Below are positions 25,351 through 38,249 of a DNA stretch of 64,000 nucleotides, one piece after another. Numbering within the stretch: position 1 is the first letter of the stretch; the number at the start of each line of letters is the position of its first letter. The notes below the pieces were generated by a model, which was not told where the DNA came from, ran no database searches, and saw nothing but the letters and a program-made list of their open reading frames with translations. The DNA is from Allantophomopsis cytisporea. Its lineage: Eukaryota > Ascomycota > Leotiomycetes > Phacidiales > Phacidiaceae. Location: contig CP103022.1 in assembly GCA_024752435.1 (NCBI GenBank), forward strand, positions 806,001 through 870,000, read 5' to 3'. The position numbers and the translations under genes are program-made.

Positions 25351-26415
25351 TCCACATGGTATCCAGCAGAGGATTGTTATCATTCGTAGTCCATACATAC
25401 GCACCGAGGCATTCTCATTCTCCTCAAATGGCATGTTTTTCGACCGGCGCCTGCAGATCTAAAGATGCATAGATATCAGCGTCGAACCTTACAACGAATA
25501 GGACTCGACGACAGAGCCATGATGGTGAGCTAAATTCTAAAATGTTTCAGTTCATGAAAGAGGGGACCGGACTGGACTGTTTGGAGAGGATCGTCTCGCA
25601 GCAATCGTATTTTCACTCGATTGCGGCGGATACACTCCTTGTCTGTGGTACGAATACAGTTGTTGGCGTCCTGACCGTCAAATCCTAAATCACCTCTTAA
25701 CCGCCTCAATTGGTTCAGCTGTAGCTTGCATATGGACACGGGGTCTGTACAGCCTCGTGTGCTTATGCTGCCTGCTTGACAATGTCAACAGACTTCTGCC
25801 ATCTGAGATCTTGGACGACGACATCTAAGATGCTAAGAGTGCGGTCCACTACTGAGCGCATCAGGAGCCGATTGTGTTTTCCACTTGACTTCCTATGACT
25901 CAATTAGACATGCCCTTCACCAAGTCATTGCATACCTTACTCTCCCCGTTTTCCAGTCTCTATTCTCTTCTCGTCCTTGTGCACTCTGTACGTTCATATC
26001 AACCTTGCTTCTTACGAAGTACCCCTGCTCAAGAACGCCTCCCTTCTCGGCTGCGTATGGATCACTCTTTCAGCTGCACATCAATCTCTCATACCTCTAA
26101 CATAGCCTCATGTTGGCGCGTCCGTTGAGGCTCGTACCAAGTGCCCCGTCTAAACAAGCCACGCTTACGCTTCCTACAAGCTTCAACCCTCCAAAGTCTG
26201 GCGCTCTAACAAGCTCCGGGCGTAGAGCATCGTAGGGCGGTGAATAATGAAAAAAGTAGTTTGGGGGGATGATCCTCCAGAACTCCAGAACAGATCAATC
26301 ATGAAGAGATGGGGAACTTCCTAGGAGGATATCCTTCCACGCATTCTCACGAAGGTTTAGTGATTAGGTACGGTTGCATCATCGCCTTCGTACGCAGTAC
26401 GTCTGTGAATATGTA

Positions 26416-26440
26416 CGATACGATACGATACGATACGATA
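26416..26440. repeat. (CGATA)5 pentanucleotide repeat
   Basis: Five perfect tandem copies. Confidence 0.9.
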
Positions 26441-28622
26441 CTCTGGAACCATACGTACGTGTTTACTATTTTCCGTAGGTCTTACCACGGAGATCTTTGT
26501 ACGCTGCATAGAAACAGTACTCAAGACTCTTTGCCGATCGTCGCGATGAGGCTCAACTATCCGTGCCGAGCCTTGGCTTTTGGTTTGGATCTATCATGCT
26601 TTGTGATCTTCGTATAATATTGATATGTATGATGAGATTGTCGGTGTCGTGCCAGCCGAAGTCACTGACTTATCCAATGAATAACAAAATACCTCACTGA
26701 GTAATATTTGATCGGTCGTTTCGTTACGCATATGCTCGACCCACTCCCTGCACATAGATCTAAATAAATTGCAGGGAGGAGTCAATCCCTCTCCACACTG
26801 TGACTCTAATTTACATGCTGTGAGTGAGATCCAATTCATTACTTGCGAGCGTGAGGGGTAAACACTGTAAGGATTCTGCACAATGTATGTACTATCTGTG
26901 TAGACGAGAGTATCCGTGACAGACCGCGTCGGCACCAGCGGCCCCCCCGATGCACTTTGCATTGTTATCGTCTCGTCGACTGGCATCATCTGTGCAACGA
27001 CTCTCGTGCTTTACTATTGCTACATACCACCGGCCATGCCACCATGCCACCATGCCACTATTCCAGCGCCGCAACGTCCCAACGTTGAAAAGGCAGCGTC
27101 CACACTTCTCCATCGCCAACAAAACCTTTCAAGCCCCATAAAGGGTCGCGTATCACCATGTTCCTTCGCATAAACTCCTGGACCCTTATAGCCATCGCGG
27201 CATCCTGTCAAAATCCAGCCATCAGCTCCGAAGTTGTTCGACAATTGCCTCTACTTCCTCCATCCTCCGCCTACCCTACATACATTCGTCTTCTTTCTCT
27301 CTCTCACCTGGGCACCACGGCCCAATAGTCGGGATGGGGGCATCAGGAACTCAGTACACAGAGGAGTCCAAGCTTGACTCTCTTGAGACACTGCGAAATA
27401 CAGTATTCAACCCAAAAAAAAATGTCTCGTTTTTCGAAACTTCTGAATTTCCCAGCCCTTTTGTAGAGTAAGAAATACCCACAAAAATCATATCTCAAGA
27501 ATCTCCCAAGAACATTTCCAGAGAGACCCATCGTGAAAATTGCCCTTCTCCCCGCTTGGCATTGTGCAATATGCGAAAGTGGGAATTCTGCGAACACAAA
27601 GGACGCGGCAAGGAGAGTCAGGGTGCTCGTGCCTTTTTGTGCTCCAGTCTTCCTGTTCAGTACTTGCTCCACGGGAAATTTCACGGGAAAAGATTGCTGT
27701 TGGAATACGACGCCGGGCAGAATATGCAAATTGACATTAAGGAGATCATCCTCGGGAAATACGCGGCGGAGACTCAAAGGGCACCCGAGGAACGAAGGTA
27801 GACTCTTTTACGAGTAGATAGAGCTTCCATTCCCTTACCTAAATTTTGATCTGCACGTGTGGTGGGAAAAGTATATATTCGAGAACGTATTAGAGGTGTT
27901 CTTCACACCTTGCCGTAATAGGTCCTGGTCTGTCTTGGTCCTTTGATCCCTTCATGTTGCCGCTGCCCGCCCCGATTTCCCCTATGTCTCTTTGCTATGT
28001 GTGTATTGTCATGTCGCTCGGACATTTGAGGCTATTTCCAAAATCTTATCTTATCGTCCTCAGCTGGCAAGCCTTCGGCATGTCATTGGGTGAGATCAAG
28101 ATAATTGAGATCATCAAAACGAGCTGACTCAATATGTATTCGAGCTTCGAGGCTGCGTGAATAGGATACCCAATGACATCTGCGCTCATTATTCTGACAT
28201 CAAATCTGAATTCTACCCCTCCCTTATTCATATTTCAAGCACTATGAAAGTTGATGCATAGAGAAATTATTTCGAATCACTTTGAATATATTCATAGATA
28301 AGATGTTTGCCCAGCTGAAATTACAGTACTTGACAAATAGACTACTATCACAACAGCTCTAAAAATTCTTAAAAAATACTCATTTTTTTTCCAGCTTGCC
28401 CATTTTCAGGAATCTGATATTCACCGATGATGTCAATTACTATCTGACTCATTATCTTAGCAAGTACATAGAATATACGTGAATTCGAAAATGGATGGAG
28501 GGGCATTTGGGCTTTGCCATGAAAAAGCTCGCTTAATTGTGGGGTGAACTTTTACAATTATTGAGTCAGGAAGCAACAACACACGACGAATTTTTGCCAG
28601 TAATTCTTATCGCAACATCACC

Positions 28623-30518
28623 ATGGCGGACTCAGCAGCACCAGTGAAGTCTGTCGAGGAGCAGGTCGCAAACTTGCACCTGGACTCTGTTACCGGAGAA
28701 ATGGTCTCCAAGTCCGAGCTCAAGAAGCGCGAGAAGAGCCGCAAGAAGGAAGCATTCAAGGCTGAAAAGGCCCCAGTGGCCCAGTCAACTAAGAAGGCTG
28801 CAAGTGCTGAGACCACTGAGAAGGATTTGAACCCAAATGTGAGAGCATATATGTGTCTTTGTTGTGGAGTTGCAATTGCTGACGTCAAGGCTAGCAATAC
28901 TTTGAGATGAGATCCCGAACTATCAACCAATTCCGCCAGACCAAGAACCCAAACCCATACCCACACAAGTTCCAGACCAACTTCCACCTCAAGGACCTCC
29001 AGAAGTACAAGGACATCAAGGACGGTGAGACTGACGAGACTGTCGACATCAGAGTTGGAGGCCGTGTCTTCAACAAGCGTTCTTCGGGAACCAAGCTCGC
29101 TTTCTACGATATCAAGTCGGACGGCGTCAAGGCCCAGATTGTCTGCATTGGAGCTGAGTTCGAGCAGCAGCACGAGTACCTCCGCAGAGGTGATATAATT
29201 GGTGTTGCTGGTCACCCAGGACGCACCAAGGCTGGAGAGCTCTCTATCTTCGCGACAGAGCTCATCCTTCTTACCCCATGTCTTCACCAGCTTCCAGACG
29301 AGTACTATGGTCTCAAGGACCAGGAGACCAGATACCGCAAGCGTTACCTCGATCTCATCATGAACGACCCAACCCGAAATGTCTTCCTTACCCGATCCAA
29401 GATGATTACCTACATCCGTAGATACTTTGACGAGCAGGACTTCGTTGAAGTTGAGACCCCAATGATGAACGCCATTGCTGGTGGTGCTACTGCCAAGCCT
29501 TTCAAGACTTACCACAACGACCACGGTATGGACATGTTTATGCGTGTCGCCCCAGAGCTCTACCTTAAGATGCTTGTTGTTGGTGGTCTTAACCGTGTCT
29601 ACGAGATGGGTCGTCAATTCCGTAATGAAGGTATCGATCTTACTCACAACCCAGAATTCACCACCTGTGAGTTCTATATGGCATACGCCGATGTTTACGA
29701 TATCATGGACATGACTGAGGAGCTCGTTTCCGGTCTTGTCAAGCACATCACTGGCAGCTACGTTACCAAGTTCCACACCCAATCCGGTGAGGAGTACGAA
29801 GTCAACTGGGAGGCCCCATGGAGACGAGTCGAGATGATTCCGGAGCTCGAGAAGGCCACTGGTGAGAAGTTCCCACCGGGAGAGGAGTTGCACACCGCCG
29901 AGACCACCGAGTTCTTGAAGAAGGTCCTCAAGAAGATGAACGTTGAGTGCGCATCTCCGCTTACTAACGCTCGCATGCTCGACGCCCTCGTTGGTGAGTT
30001 CATTGAGGAGACCTGCATCAACCCATGCTTCATCTCCGGTCACCCACAGATGATGTCTCCATTGGCCAAGTATCACCGTTCCCAGCCAGGTCTCTGTGAG
30101 CGTTTCGAGGCTTTCGTCTGCAAGAAGGAGATTGTTAACGCCTACACTGAGTTGAACGATCCATTTGACCAGCGTCTTCGTTTCGAGGAGCAGGCTAGAC
30201 AGAAGGACCAGGGTGATGACGAGGCACAGTTGATCGATGAGAACTTCTGTCAGTCATTAGAGTTCGGTCTTCCTCCAACTGGTGGTTGGGGTATGGGTAT
30301 CGACAGACTTGTCATGTTCTTGACCGACAACTACTCCATCAAGGAGGTCTTGGCTTTCCCATTCATGAAGGAGGAGTCTTCTGCCCAGAAGGCCAAGGAG
30401 ACCAAGTTGGCTGCTGAGGAGGTTGGCATTGAGCCACAGCCAGAGGAGGGTATTGGTAAGTCTTTCCCCACCACCGTATTTATGGAAGTGTTCTAACCAT
30501 TATACAGCCCACAAGTAA
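28623..30518 (+). CDS. KRS1: Lysyl-tRNA synthetase, cytoplasmic, class II
   Basis: Three exons, 28623-28838, 28895-30455 and 30508-30518, encode 595 residues. The N-terminal 70 residues form the Lys-rich helix typical of eukaryotic LysRS (KSELKKREKSRKKEA). An OB-fold anticodon domain follows (VGGRVFNKRSSG), then the class II catalytic core with motif 2 at FRNEGIDLTHNPEFTTCEFY and motif 3 at GMGIDRLVMFLTD. The enzyme charges tRNA-Lys. The last exon is only 11 nt and supplies the final residues A-H-K; without this splice the frame would run into an unrelated tail SFPTTVFMEVF. The minus-strand frame of 489 codons opposite this gene is a codon-bias shadow. Confidence 0.96.
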
Positions 30519-30765
30519 AAGAGTTATCGAAATAGCTGGAATGTCACCGCGTTTATGATTCATGTGGTGTATGTTAGCAAAATTGGATTTAGAGGTGTAG
30601 CAGATAGCTATCGTATTGCTCATCAAGTGACTCGAAGTCCTAAAAATACAAGAAATTCAAATAGAGTTGAGACCTTTATATGCCATTCCCCTCGGCCCGT
30701 GAACGCCACCCATGCTTCTACATGCTCTTCGTATCAACATATATACAAAATCTAAATTCTTATAA

Positions 30766-32342
30766 TCATGCACGAATAGGCCCCTTCTGGACTCGTACTT
30801 TAGAGTTAGCACCGGATGCCGCATTCTTAAGCGTACGTTCCAGCATTCTGAGAGTGTTTTTTGGGATCCAAATTCGGCTGCCAAGCACCAAGCATCCAGA
30901 GAGAAGCGCCAGACTACCAGCCTGATGGGCAGCTGCCAATGGCACAGGCACGAGGTAAAGGAGCGTAGAGATACCTAGAGCAACCTGGAGCGAAACCAAA
31001 TGCACAACGCCGAGCATACCCTTCTTGCCGTTGGTAGGGAGTGCAGCGCGTACTTTGCGGCCAAAGCGAGTGTATGCCCAAAGCGACATGATAACCGTGA
31101 AAGTGGTTACGGCGAGGGTGCGGTGGTTAAGCTGGACAGTCGATGGGTTCTCGAGCATGTTGCGCCAAAACAAGTCGCTGTGATCTTCCTTGCGCGAGTA
31201 GAACTTGTCGAAGAGCTCGGAGCCTGGTGGGTGTAATCCCTTACCCATGTATGGAAACTCATTGTAAATCAAGCCGGCGTCAAGGCCTGCTACCAGTGCA
31301 CCTGAGAGAGCGGTCACGAAGACGAGTGCGGTCAGACCAGCGATCGACTTGCGGAAGAAAGAGAGGTCCTTGTGAGCGATTTGTTTGAGAGTTTCAAGAC
31401 CCTTGGATGGGTCTGCAAAGAGCTTGTGCTGGCGGAAGATGGCGAGTGCGTTCCAGAACATGGCCGTGTAGCAGATGAATGCAGCTCCGAGATGTGCGGC
31501 GAGACGATATTGAGACACTCTTGGATGACTTCCGGGGGCGAACAAATCATCTTTAAGACCAGATTTCACCATCCACCATCCGATTACTCCTTGGAAACCA
31601 ATGAGTACTGAGATACCGGCAAGACGTAGAGACATGCTCTTGGAGACTTTGCGACGAGCGACGAAATAAATGGCTGGGAGGACAAAGGAAAGACCGACGA
31701 AGCGCCCCCAAAGTCTGTGGCCCCATTCCATGTAGTAAATCTTCTTGAATTCAGAGAGATCCATGTTTGGGTTGAGGAGCTTGTATTCCGGAGAGGCTTT
31801 GTATTTCGAGAACTCGGATTCCCAGTCATCGGCGGACATTGGTGGAAGAGAACCAGTGACGGGCTTCCATTCTGTGATGCTCAATCTGAGTTGTATTAGT
31901 ATTCATCTTAAATGGAAACAGAATGAAGGACATACCCAGATTCGGTCAGACGTGTGAGGCCTCCAAAGACGACGATACCAAAAACACTGCCAGCACTTGC
32001 GAGAAGCCAATATCCAACGGACTTTGAACTTCTCTCGGGAAAGAAGCCTGACTTCTCAATCTTAGCTTGAGCGGCTGAAGGAACTCGGTTCTTCAAAGAC
32101 TGGCTAAGAGCTGACATGGGAGAGGCCGTAGAAGCACTTGTGATATCGGAAATGGGATTAGAAGCGTTGGGAGTATGAGCATGCGAACTGTTGAAACGAG
32201 CATTTCTTGAGAGGATAAATCCGCCTCTTGCTTTCGATTGTAAGAGGGATGGCTGTGATTCGGGAAGCCATTGGCGACACTCAGTTATCTCTTTGAACAG
32301 CCTTGGAGCCGCTCGACGCAGCCCAGGCATAAAGGAAGCCAT
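30766..32342 (-). CDS. COX15: Heme A synthase (cytochrome c oxidase assembly, Cox15)
   Basis: Two exons, 32342-31936 and 31885-30766, flank a 50-bp intron and encode 508 residues. The product oxidises heme O to heme A in the mitochondrial inner membrane for cytochrome c oxidase. The N-terminus is basic and Ser-rich, fitting a matrix-targeting signal. The first membrane segment (GYWLLASAGSVFGIVVFGGLT) is followed by the conserved RLTESG...SITEW junction, split by the intron. EWGHRLWGR and LNHRTLAV carry family histidines expected to bind heme. About eight hydrophobic segments are present. The gene is convergent with lysyl-tRNA synthetase, with 247 bp between the stops. The start is MASFMPGLRR. 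Confidence 0.95.
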
Positions 32343-32663
32343 TGTGGGCGGATTGACGATGTTGTTGCACAATAGCGAGGTAACTTTGAAGAAAATCGCG
32401 AATATCAAATCATACGATAACCATTAGCTAAGACGACTTGAATGTTCCACTACTGGTTGGATGGTGGAAGGTCGGGTGGAATAAGTTCCGCGTCTGCCGA
32501 CCCTCGCCGATCAATAAGGGTCAATAACAATATTGATGCCTGTTAAGACATGCTCCCTAGATGTCACTGGCCAGCCCCATAAACACCATGGACGAATCAT
32601 TCACCTATGCGATGATTCTACAATCTATTAGTACTATGATAAGTTGAATTTTTGTATCCGCAA
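32343..32663. promoter_or_regulatory. Divergent promoter region between COX15 and the transporter gene
   Basis: 321 bp between two divergently transcribed starts, so it should hold both promoters. It contains CCGACC/GGTCGG-type sequences near 32470-32505. No TATA box is clear. Confidence 0.5.
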
Positions 32664-34326
32664 ATGTTTTCAGCACGCAACACAGATACCCCAAACCCGT
32701 TCCGTCCTGCTCTGCAGTATCTTCTAAAGACTCATGCTGCTGCTACCGCTCCTTGGACAGGGTCGTCGCAACGGCGCAGTCATTCTATAGAAAGCCTCGA
32801 CTCGGAAGATGAAAGGGACCGCGAAAGTGAAGAATACAATATGAGCTCCCAAACCCAACAATCATCCTCGACACTCCACACGGGAGCATATCCCCTTATT
32901 ACACTGTCGCGGTCACCATCACCACACGCCGGGAAGCGGTCGTCGTCGAACCCGGAATTAGACAGTGAAGATGAGGATATGGACCAATACGAATCTGGCC
33001 GTCCGTTCCTGTTGCATGATGGGAGTAGGAAACAGGGATGGAAGGGTATGCTTCAGCAAGGTGGATTGGGTCAATTCTTCTTCACTACGTCTGTAGGCTG
33101 GCAGGTGTATATTGGAATTCTAGTAATGTGGGTTGGAGGATGTGGTATAGGATTGCTTTGTATGAATAGAATTGTGCTTCTGAGTATGACCAGCAATCTC
33201 TTTGATATGAATGAAGCTAACTTATGTAGCTGGTGTTTACAAATTCCCATACCCTCTGGCAACTACGCTTTTCCAACTTCTCTTGACACATTTCCTCCTC
33301 ATCATTATGGCGAAACTTACCCAACTACTCAGCTTTTTATTGAACGGCTCTGGACTATCTGCTGCGATTGCGCCTAGTCATCCCGTACAATCCCCACCGC
33401 ACGGATTCAGAGGTGCTCCCAATAAGAACAGTCTCACTGGAGCTGTTGGCAGGCTCATCGCAAGAGGCACAGGAGGCATTGCAGGCGGTGGCTTCCTTGA
33501 ATTCGATACTAGTATTGCTCGCCAAGTCCTCCCACTGGCCGTTATATATGTTGCGAAGGTTCTTCTTAGCAATCTGTCTTTTGCATATACCCAGCTTCCA
33601 ATGTATGTGGTGGCACGAATGGCCGTCATTCCATTGTCCTTGATCTTTACCTCATGTCTGGGTCGAACATCACATACTGTTACAACGCTCTCCGCAGCAC
33701 TGACCGCAACTCTATTCCTGCTGATTGGTGCCTATCGGAGCGATATTCGAATCACTTGGGAGAGTATTGTTGCTGGGCTTGTCTCGTCCATATTCGTGGC
33801 ACTTTATCCAGTACAGATCCAAAGAACATACAGATCCCTGGTGTCTGGTCTTGTGCCGCAGGGAGAGCTGTTGACAGGTCTCATACCATCATATGCCACT
33901 GGCGCGGCAGACTCATCAGGATCCAAGGAGGAATCTCGAGCCGTCTGGCGTCTATTCCATTATACATCTCTCCTTGCCATATTGATCCTCACTCCCATTG
34001 TCCTATTCTCGGGCGAACTTGGTGACATCTACCACAATTGTTATTTTCTGGACGTCTTCTTCCATTGGCTCATGATGACTTGTAGTGGTATCGGTGCTTG
34101 GGCTGTGTTCTTTAGCACTATTGTGTTAACAAAATCTACCAGTCCGTTCACTGCAACATTCTTGTTCGTGCCAAAAGCCGCATTTATACTCCCAGTACTG
34201 AGCAACTTCAAGATGCCAGTATATAGCTGGGTCGGAATCTGTTTGTGCTGGCTAAGTTGTGCTTGGTTTTTGCTCGGAAAAAGACGAGAAGGACCAGTGG
34301 TTGGGCGGGGACGCTTTGGAAACTGA
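32664..34326 (+). CDS. Nucleotide-sugar / triose-phosphate transporter-like membrane protein (DMT superfamily)
   Basis: Two exons, 32664-33159 and 33230-34326, flank a 70-bp intron (GTATGA donor, GCTAAC branch) and encode 530 residues. The N-terminal 140 residues are hydrophilic and Ser-rich with acidic SEDE clusters. About ten hydrophobic segments follow, starting at VGWQVYIGILVMWVGG; the intron falls inside the first pair. The middle carries SFAYTQLPMYVVARMAVIP, and the end has the FLFVPKAAFILPVLSNFKM and YSWVGICLCWLSCAWFLL helices with a Lys/Arg tail. This matches SLC35/TPT-type Golgi or ER transporters, which exchange nucleotide sugars for nucleoside monophosphates. The substrate cannot be read from sequence. 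Confidence 0.8.
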
Positions 34327-34552
34327 TGCGTTGGCGTGATATATATTGTAGACCGATGTTAAATGAGTTGTAGATAGCACGTTCCAGTTCGATTATTTTG
34401 TAAAGTCCGTGTTTCGTTGGTGCAAATGATACACACTGATACATAGCGGAGATTTGAATTGCCCTGTGTTGAACAGTGGATGATAAAGCGGGATTTACCG
34501 TTCTCAATTGAGTGAACCTACCTACATCGATGGCATTGGGTGGTTCTGAGAA

Positions 34553-34555
<3 letters not shown>

Positions 34556-34593
<38 letters not shown>

Positions 34594-34604
34594 GGAGGAG
34601 GAGG
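34556..34604. repeat. (GAT)n-(GAG)n microsatellite
   Basis: About thirteen GAT/TGA units passing directly into GAG/AGG units, in the 3' flank of the transporter gene. Confidence 0.9.
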
Positions 34605-34805
34605 ATATTAATGATCGTTTTCATCTTCAAAAGTCCTCTATCCCCCTGTCATGTTTACCTTGCTGCAAAAGTTGTGCTGAACGATCATTAATAATTATGA
34701 CGGAGAGACCGACATTGTCTGACAGCGAATCTTTAATGAATGGATTGGCCTGCGCGCGGGGTATGCCGCGCCAAAGGCCTACCTAACATTTCTCTCAGGT
34801 AAGCT

Positions 34806-35144
34806 ATGCCTGCGACCGAGCGGCAGCTTTACTTAGTCGTTAGCTTCGAGGGCCGACCTGACTTTCCCGTCATCCACAAAGACTTCGTTTCGCAGGAACA
34901 ACGACAATACGCCAATTCGTCGCTACTCAATTTGCACGAACAGGTTTGGGTGACTCGAATCGGTCAGGCCATTCGGGGCCTGCAAGAACGACCCATCATA
35001 GGTGTTGATAATCAATGCTTCGCCGACACTCTACGAATTCTCCCTCCGCGCCACGATGACGGAGACCAGAACAGGACGTTCTACACAACCTGCCTCTGCA
35101 ACGAGAGATTCGCCAGAGCCCAACGGTATGGACCAAGGCGGTGA
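34806..35144 (+). promoter_or_regulatory. Possible upstream ORF overlapping the PHD-gene start
   Basis: An ATG-initiated frame of 112 codons begins 250 bp before the PHD-protein start and ends 88 bp inside it, in another frame. If transcribed it would compete with the main start. A GTAAGC at 34799 and a CGCAG at 34891-34895 could instead splice the upstream ATG out of the leader. The choice cannot be made from sequence. Confidence 0.3.
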
Positions 35145-36871
35145 CGATGACGGCACTGTCCGCTGCATCTGTGGCTTCGAGGAAGTGCCAAAAGAACTCT
35201 TGAACCCCGAAAGCAGCGAAAACCTCGACGACGAGGGCCGACCGATCATAAAAACAGAACAGCAAAATCCAGAGCAGATGGAGGATCTAGCTGGATTCTT
35301 CTTACAATGCGATACGTGCCAGGCTTGGCAGCATGGCGTCTGTGTAGGCATCACTACCGAAGATCAGAGCCCCGAGAATTACTATTGCGAAGAGTGTCGA
35401 AAGGATCTCCACATCATTCGCACCAGAATCAACGGGTAGGTCCCTTTCGAGCGTGTCAAGCCTGCGTGTATTTCTGTATTGGCTGCTTGTGGTGTGGCCT
35501 AGCCGAGGATGACAAGGCTGTCTTTCAACCACCAAATATACATATCACAACACTGTCTTCTTTGAACCTTGTTCATCTGCTAACAATATGGCTACCAGTC
35601 TTCGATATTCGCGATATCTTCCCTCCAACCCGGATGCATCCAGAGGTAGCTCACGGGCAGCATCATTTGGAAAAGAAGGTACACGGTCTCCAAGAGGCAG
35701 TAGAAATGGCCGCCCGTCATCCGCGGCTCAAAGTGCTGCTAAACGAAGATCAACCATGAACAGCAGAGACGCTGCTTACGATGAGGATGAACAACTAAGA
35801 AGAGCGATCGAAGCCAGCAAGGGCGAAAATAAAAGTGGTGAGAGTGCAGATGGGGGTACTATCCGACGGGGCAAGCGAGACCGTAGTAATAGTGAGGAGT
35901 AAGTATCTTCTTCATGTAAGTTTCAAGGGCAAGGCTGATGTTCGCGATAGCGATCACGTATCATCCAAAAGACAACGAACTACATCCGACTCTCCTACTC
36001 CACCACAAAATCACCGTCGGTCGGATTCGCAGAATATGTCGGATGATGAAGCAGTTCCTAGAAATGCCAGTGGGAAACGTATACGCGGCGCAGCTGCTCG
36101 AAACCACAGAGAGAAAGAGATGCGAGAAGAGAAAGAGCGGCAACGTACAGAAGCGGCCAATAAGCGAAAAGGTCGTGCTGAGAGGCGTAGAGTTGATGGT
36201 GAGTGAGACCAGAAGCTGTGCCGTAACGCGACTAACCGTCCCAAACAGATAGTTCAGAAGAACAGCAACCCCCTCCTAAGGAAAAGGCCCCGTCTATTGA
36301 GCCTCCAGAGCCACCGGCTTCCTCCCAGCCTCCTGCTCCCGAATCACCACCGGCTCTTCAAGCGCAGCCTACGTCCCATCGCAAAGGTGGAAGGCCTCCA
36401 AATGCTCGAAAAGGCAAACTCGGGAAGAACCAATATACCAAAGATAAAGATGACCGAGATGGATCACCCGGTCGGAGTCAATCCCGTGATGTGGATAATG
36501 GGCATACCATAAATACCAGAGCCGCCAATGCTGAGGCGAAAGTTGGGAGATCTAAGGGACATAACATGCACAAGGTTTCAATGGTGGATCTTAAGAGAAG
36601 GGTCACAGGGATACTAGATTTCATAACACGAACCCAAGTCGAAATGGCTGAGGATCCTTCACCCTTTAGGAATGAAGCTGGGAGTGCTCTAATGAAAGAT
36701 TTGGCAGATGGCGTTTCGGACATAGTCAAAGTCAACGGCAACGGTATTACTAACGGCGAAAAGGCTGACAGTCAAGAATCTAAGGAGAAGGAGTTTAAGG
36801 ATCTTTCTTGTGTTGAGATGATGGATGTTCTCACGCGAGAACTAATGAAGTGGAAGGAGGAGTTTACTTGA
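35056..36871 (+). CDS. CTI6: PHD-finger protein, Cti6-like (Rpd3L histone deacetylase complex)
   Basis: Four exons, 35056-35435, 35599-35898, 35951-36198 and 36249-36871, give 516 residues. A long PHD finger spans about 37-114: CIC, then CDTC, H93 and C96, and CEEC. An insertion of about 45 residues lies between the first and second Cys pairs, as in Cti6 proteins. The middle is basic and Ser-rich, with an Arg/Glu/Lys helix (EKEMREEKERQRTEAANKR). An AT-hook-like KGGRPPNARKGK follows, and the C-terminus has a helical block (KVSMVDLKRRVTGILDFITR). Yeast Cti6 reads methylated H3K4 for Rpd3L and helps relieve repression; that role is inferred here. Intron 1 is long for this window (163 bp). Confidence 0.85.
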
Positions 36872-38249
36872 TTCAAATATCTGATTAAAATAGGGTCTGG
36901 AATAGGGAAACATCATGGCGCAGGAGCGGCATTCGGCGTAGTACTTTGGCGCTGGTTGGTAATGGAAGGCGGTTATTTTGTGGCTAGTTTATACCCTTCT
37001 ACTCCTTCAGACAATCCGATCTCTCTTTGTCAATGACTGGCGGTGATAGGTTTTGCGAGTCCATGAATGAATGCTTTCCAGCCTCTTCTGTGAACTGTGA
37101 TGAACTTACAGCCTTGAAGACATACTGTATTATAGTTGACAATCGCCAATAAGGTCGAAGCTTTTTGTACCAGTAGATAGTCCTATTGCTGTAATATCTA
37201 ATTTCCTTTAGTTTCTTGAGAATTGCAGAGCAAATGATACTCGCTTGTACTCAGTCGAGTAGAGCAGTTCGTGAGATAGGTCATTTCCTTCAAGAGAAGA
37301 GAAGAATGTCAATTCAGAATGTCCCTTTCAAAATGAATTATAAAGATTTTGGGTAAAAGAAATGATAAAAATGGAGACCCAAAACAAGTATACTTTAGCC
37401 TAAGAATTTCATAAGAGTGCTGGGCCGTCATACATGAGGTACGGATCTTAGTAGGGAGTACCTTGCCTTTTTCTTGCATTATCTTCGGCAAGAAGTCCAT
37501 CACTCCATATCCAAGCAATCTACGGGGAATTTCCACATTTCTTGATTTCATCAAGCATTTTGACAGGTCTCCTGATCCATGACGCTTGCTACCCTGCACG
37601 ACAGAAGTGGCTAATGTGCCACTATTCCAAAAGGCGGGCGTTGAAACTCTTCCACCTCTTGTGGCTTGTCCCAGCCAGTTATCCAAACAGACCAGCCCTG
37701 CACCAGCGCAACGTCATAACAGCAGAAAAAGCTGCCGCAACCTCTCCACCCTGGCACACATGCGCCGCGCATACCACTCACAACATGGCATTTGAAAGAA
37801 TCCAATTCACCGTCGTGCAGCTTTCTTGCTTTTTCGGTCTTGGCACGATGTACCTTTCCATCGTCATGTATGTAGGTTGTAGTGCGCAGACGGGCATGAT
37901 CGGCGGCTTGCGTTGTTTATTGCCCTTGGTTGTCTGGGGAAGCTGGCAGACTGGTCATTTCTGCAATATTGAGGTGCGGCATATAGGTGGGTGATGGGTC
38001 GCACTCAGCGAACAGGAATCTTTCCTCGGTCGTGAGCAGAAACTCTCAATTCAATACTTTCATAGTCTATACACTTGTTCTTCCTGCATCTGAGCAGAAT
38101 AATAAATTTCCAATATCTTCTCCCTCTTGGCTCAAGCAGAGCTATATAGAAAGCGAAGTTCTCTCGCTATCTGTCACTCGATACCAGCTCCTTTCAAAGG
38201 ACCCTTCACTGCGAGGAATTTTTATAACACTTTTTAAGTGATCTCCAAG
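36872..38249. other. Intergenic region with one small hydrophobic ORF
   Basis: Contains the 3' flank of the PHD gene and the promoter of the MARVEL-like gene. One ATG frame at 37785-37994 (69 codons, context CAACATGGCA) has two hydrophobic stretches but no recognisable family. I do not call it a gene. Confidence 0.4.

Larger units (their letters stand above)
22600..28622. other. Six-kilobase region without a supported gene
   Basis: Both strands were read. Open frames are short and compositionally random, splice-linked coding could not be built, and no tRNA or rRNA pattern was seen. The interval is studded with simple repeats: GGA units at 23412-23443, CT at 23643-23660, CT-rich sequence at 24184-24260, AT at 24771-24784, AAAATAA-type units at 25321-25350, CGATA x5 at 26416-26440 and CATGCCAC x3 at 27033-27058. 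The last part holds the lysyl-tRNA synthetase promoter. Non-coding transcripts or small secreted-protein genes cannot be excluded. Confidence 0.5.

Noticed and set aside
27340..27820. Overlapping frames of 80-144 codons on both strands
   Set aside because: Opposite-strand frames share the same DNA with equal openness, and neither has a domain; likely chance.
28607..30076. 489-codon frame antisense to lysyl-tRNA synthetase
   Set aside because: It mirrors the biased codon use of the real gene (C-ending codons leave few stops on the other strand), is rich in Leu/Val/Ser and has no family motif.
37542..37994. 150-codon frame before the MARVEL-like gene
   Set aside because: No recognisable domain; only a 69-codon ATG part is hydrophobic, and neither splice nor family support exists.
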